Assembly (NCBI GenBank): GCA_030674185.1
Contig: JAPXFY010000026.1
Span: 54,430,989-54,494,988 of the forward strand
Reading direction: 5' to 3'
DNA: 64,000 nucleotides
DNA from: Monoplex corrugatus
Taxonomy: Eukaryota; Mollusca; Gastropoda; Littorinimorpha; Ranellidae
The notes under the pieces are model-generated. The model did not search any database. It had not been told where the DNA came from and was given only the letters and a program-made list of their open reading frames with translations. Position 1 is the stretch's first letter. Every line of letters starts with the position of its first letter. Both the position numbers and the translations under genes were made by a program. Of this stretch, positions 40,910-55,817 are shown piece after piece.

Positions 40910-41844
40910 CGGATCATCACATTTAGGGAGTTTTCCTTTGTGCTCACATTTTGTGTGCATGTCTGGATGTCCCATTTTCTGCGCCATCTGAGGGCTACAG
41001 AAGGTGTCAGTTTTCACAATATGATGAGGAGGAGGAGGATATTTGTGATGCTATGGAGTTCCGTCTAGGATTGAGACTGTACTCTGCACTTTCTATCATA
41101 ATATATCCTGGCTTCAACCAGGCCCAAGAAATACAGACACCTGTGGTGTTGGTCAGAAAACTTGAACAACACCCTCAGTGACACATCTGAGACTTGAATG
41201 TGTGGTCCCAGTCTTCCCAATGAGCCATAGCACGCTCAACTCTAAATAGGAGCTGGTTGGAGCCCCTCCCCCCTCCCACAAAAATTTTTTTTTTCAAGAG
41301 ACTGATGGCAGTTCAAGCCTACAGCCTTATGGTCTGTAGTCCATTGTGCTAACCACTATACCATGGCAACTAGTGCTTGCTGGTAAAGTTACCTGTGGGT
41401 ATGACAGTTGTTCTACAATTCTTTGTTCTGTTTGCCTGCTTATTCGTTATTCATTTGTTTAATCATTTACTCAGAAATCGATATTTCATTTATCAATTGT
41501 TTTTCTTTTTGTTTGTTTATTGTTTGTTTTTTGTTTGTTTGGTTTAATCGTTGATTTCCCATGGTGTAAAAAACATTGGAAAGAAAAAGATCTATGCAGT
41601 TTTAGTTAAATAGTCAGTGCAAATAATGCTCAGTCATGAGATGAGATAATCCTTGATGTTCCTGTCTCTCAAAACTCCAGGTAATATAGATTCATGGTTT
41701 TTTCTGAAGCAACAGAATATAGAGAATCATGCGTTCATCTAATTCTTTTATAAATGCACATCAACATGCATTTATGCACACACACATACACATTCACACA
41801 CGCACACACATACATGTATACACACACACACACACACACACACG

Positions 41845-41884
<40 letters not shown>

Positions 41885-42153
41885 CATGCACACATTTAGT
41901 CTATACATTTATAAATTTTGTTTTGTCAGTTTGTTTGTTTAAATCGCTGATTATGGTAACGTTATTTGTTAGTTTTACCTTCCCCTCCTCGAAACAGCTG
42001 TTTTCTGGATCGTCTTTTCTCAAGATCAAAATTGACTCTTTTCATATATCCTCTTCATTCATCCCCTGTCCCCGGCCCTTTTCTTTTTTTGTTTTTTTGT
42101 TTTTCTTTTTTTTCTAAAATCACTTTAGTGAATAGACATTAAATCAAAGACCA

Positions 42154-42187
<34 letters not shown>

Positions 42188-43275
42188 CGCCACTCACATA
42201 CTGTGTATGTGTGTAAATGTGATTTTTGTGTGTGTTTTTTGTATACATGTGTTCCGATTTTTGTCAGATGAGTGTGTGCACCTTGTTTTTGCTGCACTGT
42301 GCAGGCTGTATGCCAAGACCTGCTTACACTACATTTTATCCATAGAAAATGACACCTTTTTTTTAATGCAACTATGTATCTTGGATTCAGCTGACTATGA
42401 ATTTTTTAGACTGATGAATTTACTGTAAAAGCAGTATTTCACCAAAGTGACAACATCCAATCCACCATTAACAGTTGCTGATGGTAGATATCAGCAAAGT
42501 CTGTGTACTCAGAGTATAATGGGAGGAGTTCATGCTGCATGTTTTCTTGTTTCCAGAAGCCACTGACACATACATGGCGTACAGGATCATTAACATACAT
42601 ATTTGTTGTTCTGCATGAAAGAGGTTTCAACCCTTGCAGGTCAGCACATGTATCGATCTGGGAAATTTGAAAAATTTCCAACCTTCATTTACCATAGAAA
42701 AATTTCCAACCTTCATTCACTATGGAAAAATTCCCAACTTTATTCACTGTGGAAACATTTCCAACCTTCATTCACTATGGAAAAATCTCCAATCTTCCCT
42801 TCATCCACTGTGGAAAAATCTCCAACCTTCATCCACTGTGGAAATATTTCCAACCTTCATTCACTGTGGAAAAATGTCCAGCCTTCATTCACTATGGAAA
42901 TATTTCCAACCTCCGTTCACTATGGAAACATTTCCAGCTTTAATTCATCAGACAGGATTGAATCCCAAACTTTCTGATTGAAATTCTGACATGTTAACCA
43001 CCTGACTATCACACCACACCCATCATACGATGTTTGTGTTAATGAATTGGTTGCTGTGTTTGTGTGCAGGAGAGCGTGGAACAGTACCAGAAACTCATGG
43101 TAAGTGTATGTGCATGTATGATTGTAATGAATATACATTATGACATATTTGCAGTTATGCCATGATTATTTTGGATCTTCTCTTTCACATGACACCTGTG
43201 GCGTCAGTACATATGGAATTAGTTTGAGTGCAGAGACGCCATCTTGAGAAACTGAAACGGCCGTTGTACGTTTGT

Positions 43276-43321
<46 letters not shown>

Positions 43322-46300
43322 CTTTTTGTTATAGTTGTTGCTGTGGCTGTTGTTGTTATGTCAGTTTTGGTATTGTTTTATTGTCTTTTTGATGTAACTC
43401 TTTTATTCCTGGAATTATTTGTAATTTTTGAAAAAAATGGAATCTCACTTTTAAAAAATCACAAAAAATTGAAATAATGCTCAAAAGTGTGTAAGACATA
43501 TGTATGGAAGGAAAATGAGAAGACAGTTTTGATACTTTCCATTGTTAACAGGATGAGATAACTCACAACATGGAAAAATGACTAAGATTTTAAGAAATGA
43601 CCATGCTTCCTAACTGTTGATGTACTTGGTAGGGTGTAATCCTCATCAGGATAATCAGAATCACTTGATATCTCACAGTGAATCAACACCTTCACTTTCA
43701 TTTCATACCTCATTTTCGTCCTCATTGTTGTGGCCGTCATGCAGCAAATCAAAGAAAAATCTAGCCTCTTCTTCTTGGTTTACCTCGTGGCAGCCGTGTT
43801 GACATGATAACAACTTTGCTTTACAAAAGGCAGAAAGAAAGCATCAAAATTGAGCCAGAACTTGGTGAGAAATTGCTTCAAACATTCTGCAAAGCAGTTA
43901 CCGTTTACATGGAAATGAACATATTTTTGTGACCAGTCAGACTATCAATTACATGATGACCCCATGAAACGCGGCAGCATCCATGATTAGAAGGGAAAAT
44001 CAGTGACCCTTTGGCTCCCTCGTCTTATCTACCTGCTTTCTGCAAGAGGTTGGAGTTTGTTCAAGAGGGATTCATCGCACTTGGACAATTGCATATGTGC
44101 TCCACCCAAATCTTTCACCAGTTATCTGGCAGACTTCCTGAACCTGCACAAAATTCTATGTGCTGGCAAGGTCTTGAAATGGGGAGGGGGAAGAGGGATC
44201 TGTGAAACACTAGGCTGATATCACCAGAATAATAGAAACATTAAGCTGTTAACTGCTTCTGACCGAATGTTGGCAACCTTTCCTATTTTTAGCCAGAAAA
44301 CCCCAACACGTTCAGTGATGTGTGAGATATCAACGTAAACTTCAGGATTCCCTCTATAAATAGATTCTAATTATGTATGCATGACGTTTTATGGTCTTTT
44401 CCGCCCGTGCGATTGAAAAGGTGACCCCTACAACTGATTACTATTCAGCGACTGTAAACATTGGTGGACGAACCAGTTTCAACACCGAGCGGCACTCAGG
44501 CACGAAAAACAACTGATAAACGGAAGAACTTGCAGAAATCATTACTTGAGGAAATGATTCTGATTTGAAGTCTGTTGATTCACTTGATGAGAATGAAAGT
44601 GATGATAATCTGGCACATGAAGGCAATATTTTGATGTTGTTGTCCCAAGTCGGACTTGATGCAGATAAGAGTCAGAGTGACATTACTGGCATTGGCGATC
44701 CTCATACTGGAAGTGCTGCTGCTTCTTGTGCATTGTAAAGTATACTGAAGACAAAAATATATAGTTTTGTGGGATTTTCTGGGCTATATGAAGAGATATG
44801 ATTTTGTTTTAAGTCAAAACATTTAAAATTCCCTGGCACAGGCGATTTTTACCACTTTATTTACATTTTGGGGATTGAACTTGAGATATAAGATCTTGAG
44901 TCTAGGACTTTTTCAGAAGAACCAGTCGGCCCATGCAAAAAGATGGTAGATACAGTGAGGGAATGAAAGGAGTATAGAGAAATGTTGTGGTCTCCATTCT
45001 GCAATGAACTATCCGCTGTGGATGGTGAGGGACTGAGTGTATGTGGGCAGCAACAAAAGCGCCAGGAGGCTCGAGCACTGGAACAGCAGCTGGCAGAAGA
45101 GAATCGCCTCCAAGAGCAGCTGGCTGCTTCTGCTGCAAACAACAAGAAACAGTTGATGGATGCCATTACTGAGGTATGTTTGTGTGTTTGCTGGGAGAGG
45201 GGGTGGGGTGGATGAGGTTGGTTTTGTGTGTGTGTGTGTGTGTCAGTCATTGGACCAAACATCACATGGGGGGGGGGGGGGGGGGGGGGGGGGAGGTCAG
45301 TCTTCACAAACCTCTGGGAAAATAACCTTTTGTGTGTGTGAAGTCATTTTAGTCATACTGTGTATGTATGTATGAGTGTGTTGGGAAGAGGCAAAGGTAA
45401 CGTTAGTATTACAGTGGGGTGTTGTTTAAGTATGTGTATTTGTATTGTGAGAGTGTGTGCATGTATTATGTGGTGTGTGTGGTGTGTGCGTGAGTATGTT
45501 CGAAAGTGTATGTGTGTGTGTGTAGTGAGGGGGAGAGACTATTCAGAAATAAATGTCAGTCCCACTGGCAGCAACAGATCTAGATGATGTTTATATGTGT
45601 GTGTGTGTGTGGGAGGAGGGTGATCACATGTAAATGTGTATAGATGCATAACTACATGTATGTTTTGTTCAGTAATCATAGAAATCAGTGCACAGAAAAG
45701 TCAGTTTGCTTTGATAATAGATGAGGGAAGAAATGTTCAGATCTACTCCAGTAAAAAGGTCCAATTAAAACAGATCTCTTGTGTGTTGAAATGGTGTCAG
45801 ATGAAACAGGAAAGCTACAGGGAACAGTATGGTTGTTGTCACAGGACCAGGCACGCATGGACCAGCAACTCAGTGAGTTGTCATCCCAGAAGGATGAGGA
45901 GAGAAAACGATTCCTGAAGACACTCAACAGTGGTGAGGAACTCTCTCTGTATCGCTCCTCTAAGGACTATTCCATTTTAATTCAGTTCATGTTGCATGGA
46001 GCCCAGGCAATTTCTTAGGGCCATTTCCTGGTTGTCATCATACTGCCCACTATGGTCAAAGGTTAAAATTATCGCATGTTATAATCACAGCAATCGGTGT
46101 TTAAGAACAATCTGGAAATGTTCAGATCATTTACAGTAAAGGGCCAATTAAAACAGATCTCTTCTGTGTTGAAATCATATCAAATGAAACAGGAAAGCTG
46201 GAGGGAAAGAGAACACCAGGCAGACCCAGGGAGAAAATATTGGACGGACTTGCAGAGTGGCTGAGGACAGAGAGGGTGGGAGATGTATTTGCAGTGACAA

Positions 46301-46986
46301 GGGATAGATGCATATGGAGGGCCATGATCGCCAACACCATGCGGCAGGGCACATGATGATGATGACAGTGATATTAAAAAAAAAAGGGAGACTGTTTTAT
46401 ATTAATTAGAGATGTGTATCTTTCTGTTTGTATACCCATAACAAAAACAAAATATGTGCAAAATGTTCCCAGATGTTTCTGAATGGTTCTTTACCAAAAC
46501 TGGGTCAGAGTTGTAGATCATAAAGGAAACACAAATGTGTACATTTGAAAGTCATGACACCTACAAACAAACAACAACAAAACAAAGGTGCATAAGGAAA
46601 GTGCATGTACATTGTTTTCAGTGTTGTCTTCCATTGTTGTTGCTTCACGCCAAATTTCGTTTTTCTTCCCCATGACCTTGAGAAGTACAGAATCTGGATT
46701 TTTGTAACAATTTTTGTATAAAAGATGAAATTGTTAGGATGGTTTGACAATTCTGTGATTTTTAAAGATTTGTTTGTTGATTTTTCATAATTGACCTGTG
46801 GTGGTATTTCTGTTGTGTTGTGTGTTATTCAGTGGAGAAAAGGGTGGGTGATTTACTGTCCGAGCTGCTGGACGTCAGTGAGAAAGCCAGGAAGACAGAG
46901 GCTTTACTAGATGAACTGGAGAAAGAACGGTCAGTCTTTTGATTCTGTTAATAGAAAAAGGTAAATGGGCAGGTGTATGTGCTAAC

Positions 46987-47065
<79 letters not shown>

Positions 47066-48762
47066 ACGTATGCATGTTACGTGTTTGTGTGAATGTGTGT
47101 GTGTTTGCATGTGTGAATGAGTGTGTAGGGGTGGGTTTGAAGGGGTTTTAATCATGTGGTTGACAGATGATTCCTGGATATATTTTGCAGTGTGCAGTCT
47201 TTCAACATGTTGAGTGATTGTGTGCTTGTGTTCTAGACAGGTATAGTCTCATTGAACATCGCTATTGAAAGGAGGTTGAAATTTTTTTTTCCTGTATGCA
47301 GAATGCAAGAAGATGAATATTTTGCCGTGCGATGGGAAGAGCTGATGAACCTGAGGAAACAAGAAGTGTTGGGTGAGTTATAGAGATTCTGACAAGGTTG
47401 ACAATGATGATGATGATGATGACATCAACAGTGATGATGATGATGATGATGACATCGACGGCAATGATGATGGTGATGATGGCGATGATGATGATGATGA
47501 TGACGACCACTGCCGCTGGGCAGTAACGACAGTGGTAGCGATGGAGTTGGCTGTAATGGCATTGGCAGCAAATGAAATTGGTGAGGAGGAAATGCATGGT
47601 AATGAATAGTTGTTAATGAAAACTTGTTAAAAGAGAGGTTAATTCCTATTCATTCTTGCTTTTTGTTATTTATTCATTTGTTTATGTATTCCCCTGTGGG
47701 GATGCCGGGGACTCTGTCAGTATAAATAGTATCCCCCACCTTTAGGAAATTCTGTGCTAGAAATTTCCTGTTTTGTGTCACTCTCTTTGTTTCTGCCTTG
47801 TTCCTTTGTTTTCTGTCATTTCTTCTTATCATTTTCTGCCTGGCTGGTCCATTCACCTGCATGTGTTTGATAAAGTCTTGTGTACTTTTTCTTAGGATTG
47901 ATAATTGGGTGCATGCATTAAGTGCATTTTTGGCTCTAAGTAGATGAGATATGTGGAAGCAATTTTAGATAATTTATGCCTGTTTTTATGTTTTGGTGTC
48001 CTTAGGTATGCTTAAATTTGTATTTAGGTATGTTTTTTAAATCCCCTGTGCAATAAATTGGACGGGGTGGTGAATGCCAGGGGCATATCCTTAGATTATG
48101 TGCGTGAATGCATTGACATGTGTACTTAGTTTTCTTTTCTTTTCCCCCTTGTTGAAGTTTCATATGGTTTGAAGCAGTTGTAGCATAATATGGCTCTGCA
48201 CAGTCGGCTGGGCTTTAAACAACGACAACAATAACAAGTAACTTGTGTCCACTTATCAATTCATTTCCCTATACAAGTTTAAGAAACATTTGTACTACAA
48301 TTCTTTCAGAGGGAATGAACCATATATTGGAGGAGTTTCGTCTGTTTGAACAACAACGTCAGGTGTTGGAGACAGACAGAGACTTCCGTGGTCAGCGTGC
48401 CTTAGAGCTGTGAGTGGCCCGAGTTTGATTCTGAGTTTGGTTGTTAACACGTGATGGAAAATGATATTAGAGGGAGAAACATAAGAAGGGAGGAGAGGTA
48501 TGCAATGGTTTTTGGTGTCCTGAGAGAAATAAGCAATCAGTTTGTCAGAGGATCGTGTGTAGGAAACATTGTGCTCTCTCTTGTTGGAGAGATAGGGACA
48601 GAAACTGAGTGTGTGTGTGTGTGTGTGTATGTGCATGCGTACGTGCGTTATGCTTTTCATATTTATTCCAGTTTTGTGACAAAGCATGGCCTTCTTTGTA
48701 AATATACATTCATATTCTTCCTACACAGAATAAAAATCCTTCAGATGTATGTGTGTGTTTGT

Positions 48763-48804
<42 letters not shown>

Positions 48805-51800
48805 TGTGTGTGTGTGTGTTCATCAGTATGTGTGTGTTTTTGTTTTCATTAATGTTGATCTGAAATAGAGAGCATACATTTCATCATCATCAGGTGCCTT
48901 GCCACATAGCATTGGCGATCATGGTCTTTCATCTGTTTCTATCTCTTGTTGCCTCAAGCATCTCTTCCACCCTCTTTGTCTTCAGCCACTCTGCAAGTCT
49001 GTCCAATATGTTCTCCCAGAGTCTACCTGGTGCTCTCTTTACATTTAAAACTGACAGACAGACACACAGATAAACAAACTTATACACAAAGTATACACTT
49101 ACCTTTATCAATATGTGTGTCTGTATGTGTAGAGTGGCAAGGACTAACTGTAAGATAGGTCCAGTCGGACTCAAGAGTGATAAAAGCATTTTGAAGTTGT
49201 TTTGTTTTTTTTCTGTCTGTCTCCCCCCCCCCCCCCCCCCTGCTCTTTCTCTCCCCCCTACCTCTTCCCCTCTTCTCTTTCTGTGCTTGCTTGCTTGTCA
49301 TATTGTACATGTACCTGTGATACGGTGACTGTGACAGGGAGGAGGAGATCAGTAGTGGGCAAGTGGAATGTCTTCTGCACCACAGAGATGCCGAGCACCG
49401 CGTGATGATGGACACACTCGCTGAACAGGTATTTCTACATTTGTATCTCTCTTTGTTTTTGTTTTGTATATGAATGATCAGTGTAGAGTCCTTGTCAACA
49501 TGGCTTTAGTGAATGATCAGTGTAGAGTCCTTGTCAACATGGCTTTAGTGAATGATCAGTATAGAGTCCTTGTCAACATATGGTTTTAGTGAATGATCAG
49601 TGTAGAGTCCTTGTCAACATATTGGTTTTAGTGAATGATCAGTGTAGAGTCCTTGTCAACATATGGTTTTAGTGAATGATCAGTGTAGAGTCCTTGTCAA
49701 CATATGGTTTTAGTGAATGATCAGTGTAGAGTCCTTGTCAACATATTGGTTTTAGTGAATGATCAGTGTAGAGTCCTTGTCAACATATTGGTTTTAGTGA
49801 ATGATCAGTATAGAGTCCTTGTCAACATGGCTTTTAGTGAATGATCAGTGTAGAGTCCTTGTCAACATGGCTTTAGTGAATGATCAGTGTAGAGTCCTTG
49901 TCATGTAGAGTCCTTGTCAACATGGCTTTAGTGAATGATCAGTTAGAGTCCTTGTAACATGCTTTAGTGAATGATCAGTATAGAGTCCTTGTCAACATGT
50001 TTAGTGAATGATCAGTAGTCCTTGTCAACATGGTTTTATGAATATCAGTGTAGAGTCCTTGTCAATGGTTTTAGTGAATGATCGTTAGAGTCTTGTACAT
50101 GGCTTTAGTGAATGATCATATGAGTCTTGTCAACATGCTTTAGTGAATGATCATATGGTCCTTGTCAACATGGCTTTGTGAATGATCAGTGTAGAGTCCT
50201 TGTCAACATTGGTTTAGTGAATGATCAGTTAGAGTCCTTGTCAACATGGCTTTAGTGAATGATCAGTTAGAGTCCTTGTCAACATGGTTTAGTGAATGAT
50301 CAGTATAGAGTCCTTGTCAACATGGCTTTAGTGAATGATCAGTTAGAGTCCTTGTCAACATGGCTTTAGTGAATGATCAGTATAGAGTCCTTGTCAACAT
50401 GGTTTAGTGAATGATCAGTTAGAGTCCTTGTCAACATGGCTTTAGTGAATGATCAGTATAGAGTCCTTGTCAACATGGTTTTAGTGAATGATCAGTGTAG
50501 AGTCCTTGTCAACATTTGGTTTTAGTGAATGATCAGTTAGAGTCCTTGTCAACATGGTTTAGTGAATTGTAAGTCCTTGTAACATGTTAGTGAATTCAAA
50601 TGGTCTTGTATAATGTTTAGTGAAGATCTGTAAGTCCTTGTCAATGGTTTAGTGAATGATCAGTTGAGTCTTGCAACATGCTTTAGTGATGTCAATGGTT
50701 TGTAACATAGGTTAGGTCATTGATCAGTGTTAGGTCTATGTAACATGGCTTTAGTTATGATCAGTGTAGAGTCCTTGTCAACATGGCTTTAGTGAATGAT
50801 CAGTATAGTGTCCACTTGTAATGGTTAGTGAAGATCAGTTAGTCCTACATGGCTTTAGTGAATGATCAGTTAGAGTCCTTGTCAACATGGTTTAGTGAAT
50901 GATCAGTATAGAGTCCTTGTCAACATGGTTTAGTGAATGATCGTTAGAGTCCTTGTCAACATGGTTTATGAATGAATGATCTTGTAAGTCTTGTAACATG
51001 GCTAGTGAAGGTTGTCAATCATGTTAGATGTCCTTGTCAACTATGGCTTTAGTGAATGATCAGTAGTTTGTAATGGCTCTTGTCAACAGTTGGTTTAGTG
51101 ATACATCAGTGTAAGTCCTTGTCAACATGTTTAGTGAATGATCGTTTAGAGTCCTTGTAACATGGCTTTAATGTAAGTGATTCAGTTAGAGTCCTTGTCA
51201 ACATGGCTTTAGTGAATGATCAGTGTAGAGTCCTTGTCAACATGGCTTTAGTGAATGATCAGTGTAGAGTCCTTGTCAACATGGTTTTAGTGAATGATCA
51301 GTATAGAGTCCTTGTCAACATGGCTTTAGTGAATGATCAGTAGAGTCCTTGTCAACATGGCTTTAGTGAATGATCAGTATAGAGTCCTTGTCAACATGGC
51401 TTTAGTGAATGATCAGTTAGAGTCCTTGTCAACATGGTTTAGTGAATGATCAGTGTAGAGTCCTTGTCAACTTTAGTGGATAGTTAGTAATGTCAATATA
51501 GGCTTGTCAAATGGTTTAGTGAATGATCAATATGGTTTGTCAACATGGTTTAGTGTGATACATGAGTCCTTGTCAACATGGCTTTAGTGAATGACAGTTA
51601 GAGTACTTGTCACATGGTTTAGTGATATCAGTTTAGAGTCCTTGTCAACATGGTCCTTAGTGAACTATGTCAGTATAAGTCCTTGTCAACATGGTTTTAG
51701 TAATGATCAGTTAGAGTCCTTGTCAACATTGGCTTTAGTGAATGATCAGTGTAGAGTCCTTGTCAACATGGCTTTAGTGAATGATCAGTTAGAGTCCTTG

Positions 51801-54800
51801 TCAACATGGCTTTAGTGAATGATCAGTGTAGAGTCCTTGTCAACATGGCTTTAGTGAATGATCAGTGTAGAGTCCTTGTCAACATGGCTTTAGTGAATGA
51901 TCAGTTAGAGTCCTTGCAACATGGGTTTAGTGAATGATCAGTTAGAGTCCTTGTCAACATTGGTTTTAGTGAATGATCAGTTAGAGTCCTTGTCAACATG
52001 GTTTAGTGAATGATCAGTGTAGAGTCCTTGTCAACATTGGTTTAGTGAATGATCGTTGAGTCCTTGTCAAATGTTGGTTAGTGAATGATCAGTGTAGAGT
52101 CCTTGTCAACATGGATTTAGTGAAGATCAGTTAGAGTCCTTGTCACATGGCTTTAGTGAATGATCAGTGTGATTCCTTGTCAAATATTGGTTTAGTGAAT
52201 GATCAGTATAAGTCCTTGTCAACATGGCTTTAGTGAATGATCAGTATAGAGTCCTTGTCAACATGGCTTTAGTGATGATCAGTATAGAGTCTTGTCAACT
52301 GCTTGTAAATGTGCTTTAGGAGATGATCATAAGGCCTTTAGTGAATGATTAGATAGAGTCCTTGTCAATGCCTTGTCAATGGCTTTAGTGATCAGTTAGA
52401 GTCCTTGTCAACATGGCTTTAGTGAATGTCAGTATAGAGTCCTTGTCAACATGGCTTTTAGTGAATGATCAGTATAGAGTCCTTGTCAACATGGCTTTAG
52501 TGAATGATCAGTGTAGAGTCCTTGTCAACATGGCTTTAGTGAATGATCATGTGTAGAGTCCTTGTCAACATTGGTTTTAGTGAATGATCAGTTAGAGTCC
52601 TTGTCAACATTGGTTTTAGTGAATGATCAGTGTAGAGTCCTTGTCAACATGGTTTAGTGAATGATCAGTGTAGAGTCCTTGTCAACATGGCTTTAGTGAA
52701 TGATCAGTGTAGAGTCCTTGTCAACATGGTTTAGTGAATGATCAGTGTAGAGTCCTTGTCAACATGGCTTTAGTGAATGATCAGTTAGAGTCCTTGTCAA
52801 CATGGTTTAGTGAATGATCAGTTAGAGTCCTTGTCAACATGGCTTTAGTGAATGATCATGTAGAGTCCCTTTTCAACATGGTTTAGTGAAGATCAGTGTA
52901 GAGTCCTTGTCAACATTGGTTTAGTGAATGATCAGTGTAAGTCCTTGTCAACATGGCTTTATGAATGATCAGTATAGAGTCCTTGTCAACATGGCTTTAG
53001 TGAATGATCAGTGTAGAGTCCTTGTCAACATGGCTTTAGTGAATGATCGACAGTGTAGAGTCCTTGTCAACATGGCTTTAGTGAATGATCAGTGTAGAGT
53101 CCTTGTCAACATGGCTTTAGTGAATGATCAGTGTAGAGTCCTTGTCAACATGGCTTTAGTGAATGATCAGTATAGAGTCCTTGTCAACATGGCTTTAGTG
53201 AATGATCAGTGTAGAGTCCTTGTCAACATGGCTTTAGTGAATGATCAGTATAGAGTCCTTGTCAACATGGCTTTAGTGAATGATCAGTTAGAGTCCTTGT
53301 CAACATGGCTTTTAGTGAATGATCAGTGTAGAGTCCTTGTCAACATGGCTTTAGTGAATGATCAGTGTAGAGTCCTTGTCAACATGGTTTAGTGAATGAT
53401 CAGTGTAGAGTCCTTGTCAACATTGGCTTTAGTGAATGATCAGTATAGAGTCCTTGTCAACATGGTTTAGTGAATGATCAGTTAGAGTCCTTTCAACATG
53501 TTTTGGATGATCAGTGTAGAGTCCTGTCAACATGTTAGTGAATGATCAGTGTAGAGTCCTTGTCAACATGGTTTAGTGAATGATCAGTATAGAGTCCTTG
53601 TCAACATGTTGGTTTAGTGATGATCAGTTAGAGTCCTTGTCAACATGGTTTAGTGATGATCAGTTAGAGTCCTTGTCAACATTGGCTTTAGTGATGACAT
53701 AGAGTCCTGTCACATGGCTTTATGAATGATCAGTGTAGGTCCTTGTCAACATGGCTTTAGTGAATGATCAGTGTAGATTCCTTGTCAACATGGCTTTAGT
53801 GAATGATCAGTTTAGAGTTCTGTCATATGTTGGCTTTAGTGGATTAATTAGATTTTTCTCACTTTTTGGCTTAATGAATGATCAGTTTAGAGTTTTTTCA
53901 ACATGTTGGCTACTCCATTATATAACAGGCAATCCAAATGTCCGCGAATTTGCGGATATCCACGAAAGGGAAGTAGGCCTATTTGCATGCTTTGTTCATT
54001 GTTAACAATGCTTGTGCCCTTTTTTCTTTTATTAAAATATTTGATTTATCTTTCACCAGAGGGGGTTAAATGTCCATTACTAGATAAAATGCTGCAGCTT
54101 CTGGGGACAACGTCCCCAGACCCCCACAGGGGCTCTGCCCTGGACCTGCCAGGGGGCCTATTGCTTGAATGGATTGCCTGTATAACCAAGCCAATGTATG
54201 GCTACTCTGTTATACAACAAGCCAAATGCTATGGCTACTCTGTATTATCAACTCTTCTCTAACATCTGGTTCATTACCTCCCTCTCAAAACCGCTGTTGT
54301 GAAACCCTTTTAAAAAGCCTTCTTTGGATCCCGACTCCCTGAGAAACTACAGACCATCTTACCTATCTTTCATTTTAAAATCTTAGAGAAAATTGTTCTG
54401 AAACAGTTCTTACCTATTTGGATGAATATCTGCTCTGTGCTCACAGTCTGCCTACCGCCACATCACAGACGGAAACTGTTCTACTCAAAATTACATGATC
54501 TTCTTCTGTCCTTGACTCTGGAATGTTTCTGTGCTGACCTATTAGACTGCAGCTGCGTTTGACACTGTTGATCATAACATTCTTCTTAATAGACTCTCCT
54601 CTCTGTATGGTATTTCAGGCACCGCTCTTTCTTGGTTTCAGTCGTATCTCACGAACAGGACACAATCAGTCCTTGTCATCAATCATTCCTCCCCACCCAC
54701 TGATCTCCTTTTCAGTGTTCCACAAGGTTCCGTTCTGGGACCTGTGCTCTTTGCTCTTTACACAAAGCCACTCTCCGATTTGATAAAATCACATTCCATT

Positions 54801-55766
54801 GAGCATCAATCCTTTGCAGATGACATCCAACTTGAAATTGATTCTCCTCCTTCTGATATCTACTCTGCTATCCCAGTCTTAGAAGACTGTATCTCAGATA
54901 TCAAGACCTGGATGCTAGAAAATAAATTAAAGTTAAATGATGACAAAACTGAAGCTCTCTTTTTGTCCTCTCCTTTCAAAACCTCCCCATCTCCCAAACC
55001 TACTACCATTACCATTGATCAGACTGAAATTCCTTTCTCCTCCTCAGCTAGGAATCTTGGTTTCTATTTCACTGACAACATGAGTGTTGAACTTCATGTA
55101 AAAAACACCTGTCGCACTGCTTACATCAATCTCCGCCAAATCAGTTCCTTGCGTCATCTTCTTTCTGTTGATGCTACAAAAACTCTGGTTTCTGCTTTCA
55201 TTCTCTCAAGACTGGATTATTGCAATTCACTTCTTTCTGGATGTTCAAAAGATCAAATAGATAAACTACAGAAAGTGCAAAATTCTGCAGCTCGGCTTGT
55301 TTTTAAATCCCGTAAGCGAGATCATGTCTCTCCTCTGCTAAAACGCCTCCACTGGCTTCCTGTACAAGCTCGTATCGAATTCAAACTTGCGATTCTCTGT
55401 CATTCATTTTTCTCTGGAACGTCCCCTTGTTACATTTCTGATCTCCTATCCGTCTACTCACCTTCCAGAAATCTTCGCTCCTCTTCTGACTTAAGACTAC
55501 TGTGCATTCCCGGAGTAAGAACTAAAACCTTCGGTCACTGCACCTTTTCATATTCAGCACCAACTTTTTGGAATTCTCTGCCCCGTGAAATTCGCTACAT
55601 TGAATCTATTACTTCTTTCAAGACTGCCCTCAAAACTTTCCAATTTAAATCCTATTTTCCCGACTAGGTAGTAACTGTGTGGACACTCTTTGTTCTCGTG
55701 CGCACGCGCGCGCGCGTGTGTGTGTGTGTGTGTGTGTGGGTCCGTGTGTGTGTGTGTGTGTGTGTG

Positions 55767-55817
<51 letters not shown>

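Noticed and set aside
43600..43810. Minus-strand acidic frame and a 61-codon + frame
   Set aside because: No recognisable motif and stops on the minus strand; not enough to call an element on its own.
44861..45307. 148-codon minus-strand frame over an LRSAM1-like exon
   Set aside because: Antisense shadow of the coiled-coil exon at 45051-45173 and the poly-G tract.
31257..47862. Similar minus-strand frames ([17 protein letters not shown] type) at 31257-31460 and 47674-47862
   Set aside because: They are similar because both lie in copies of retroposon R2; no sign of coding selection can be seen from two copies.
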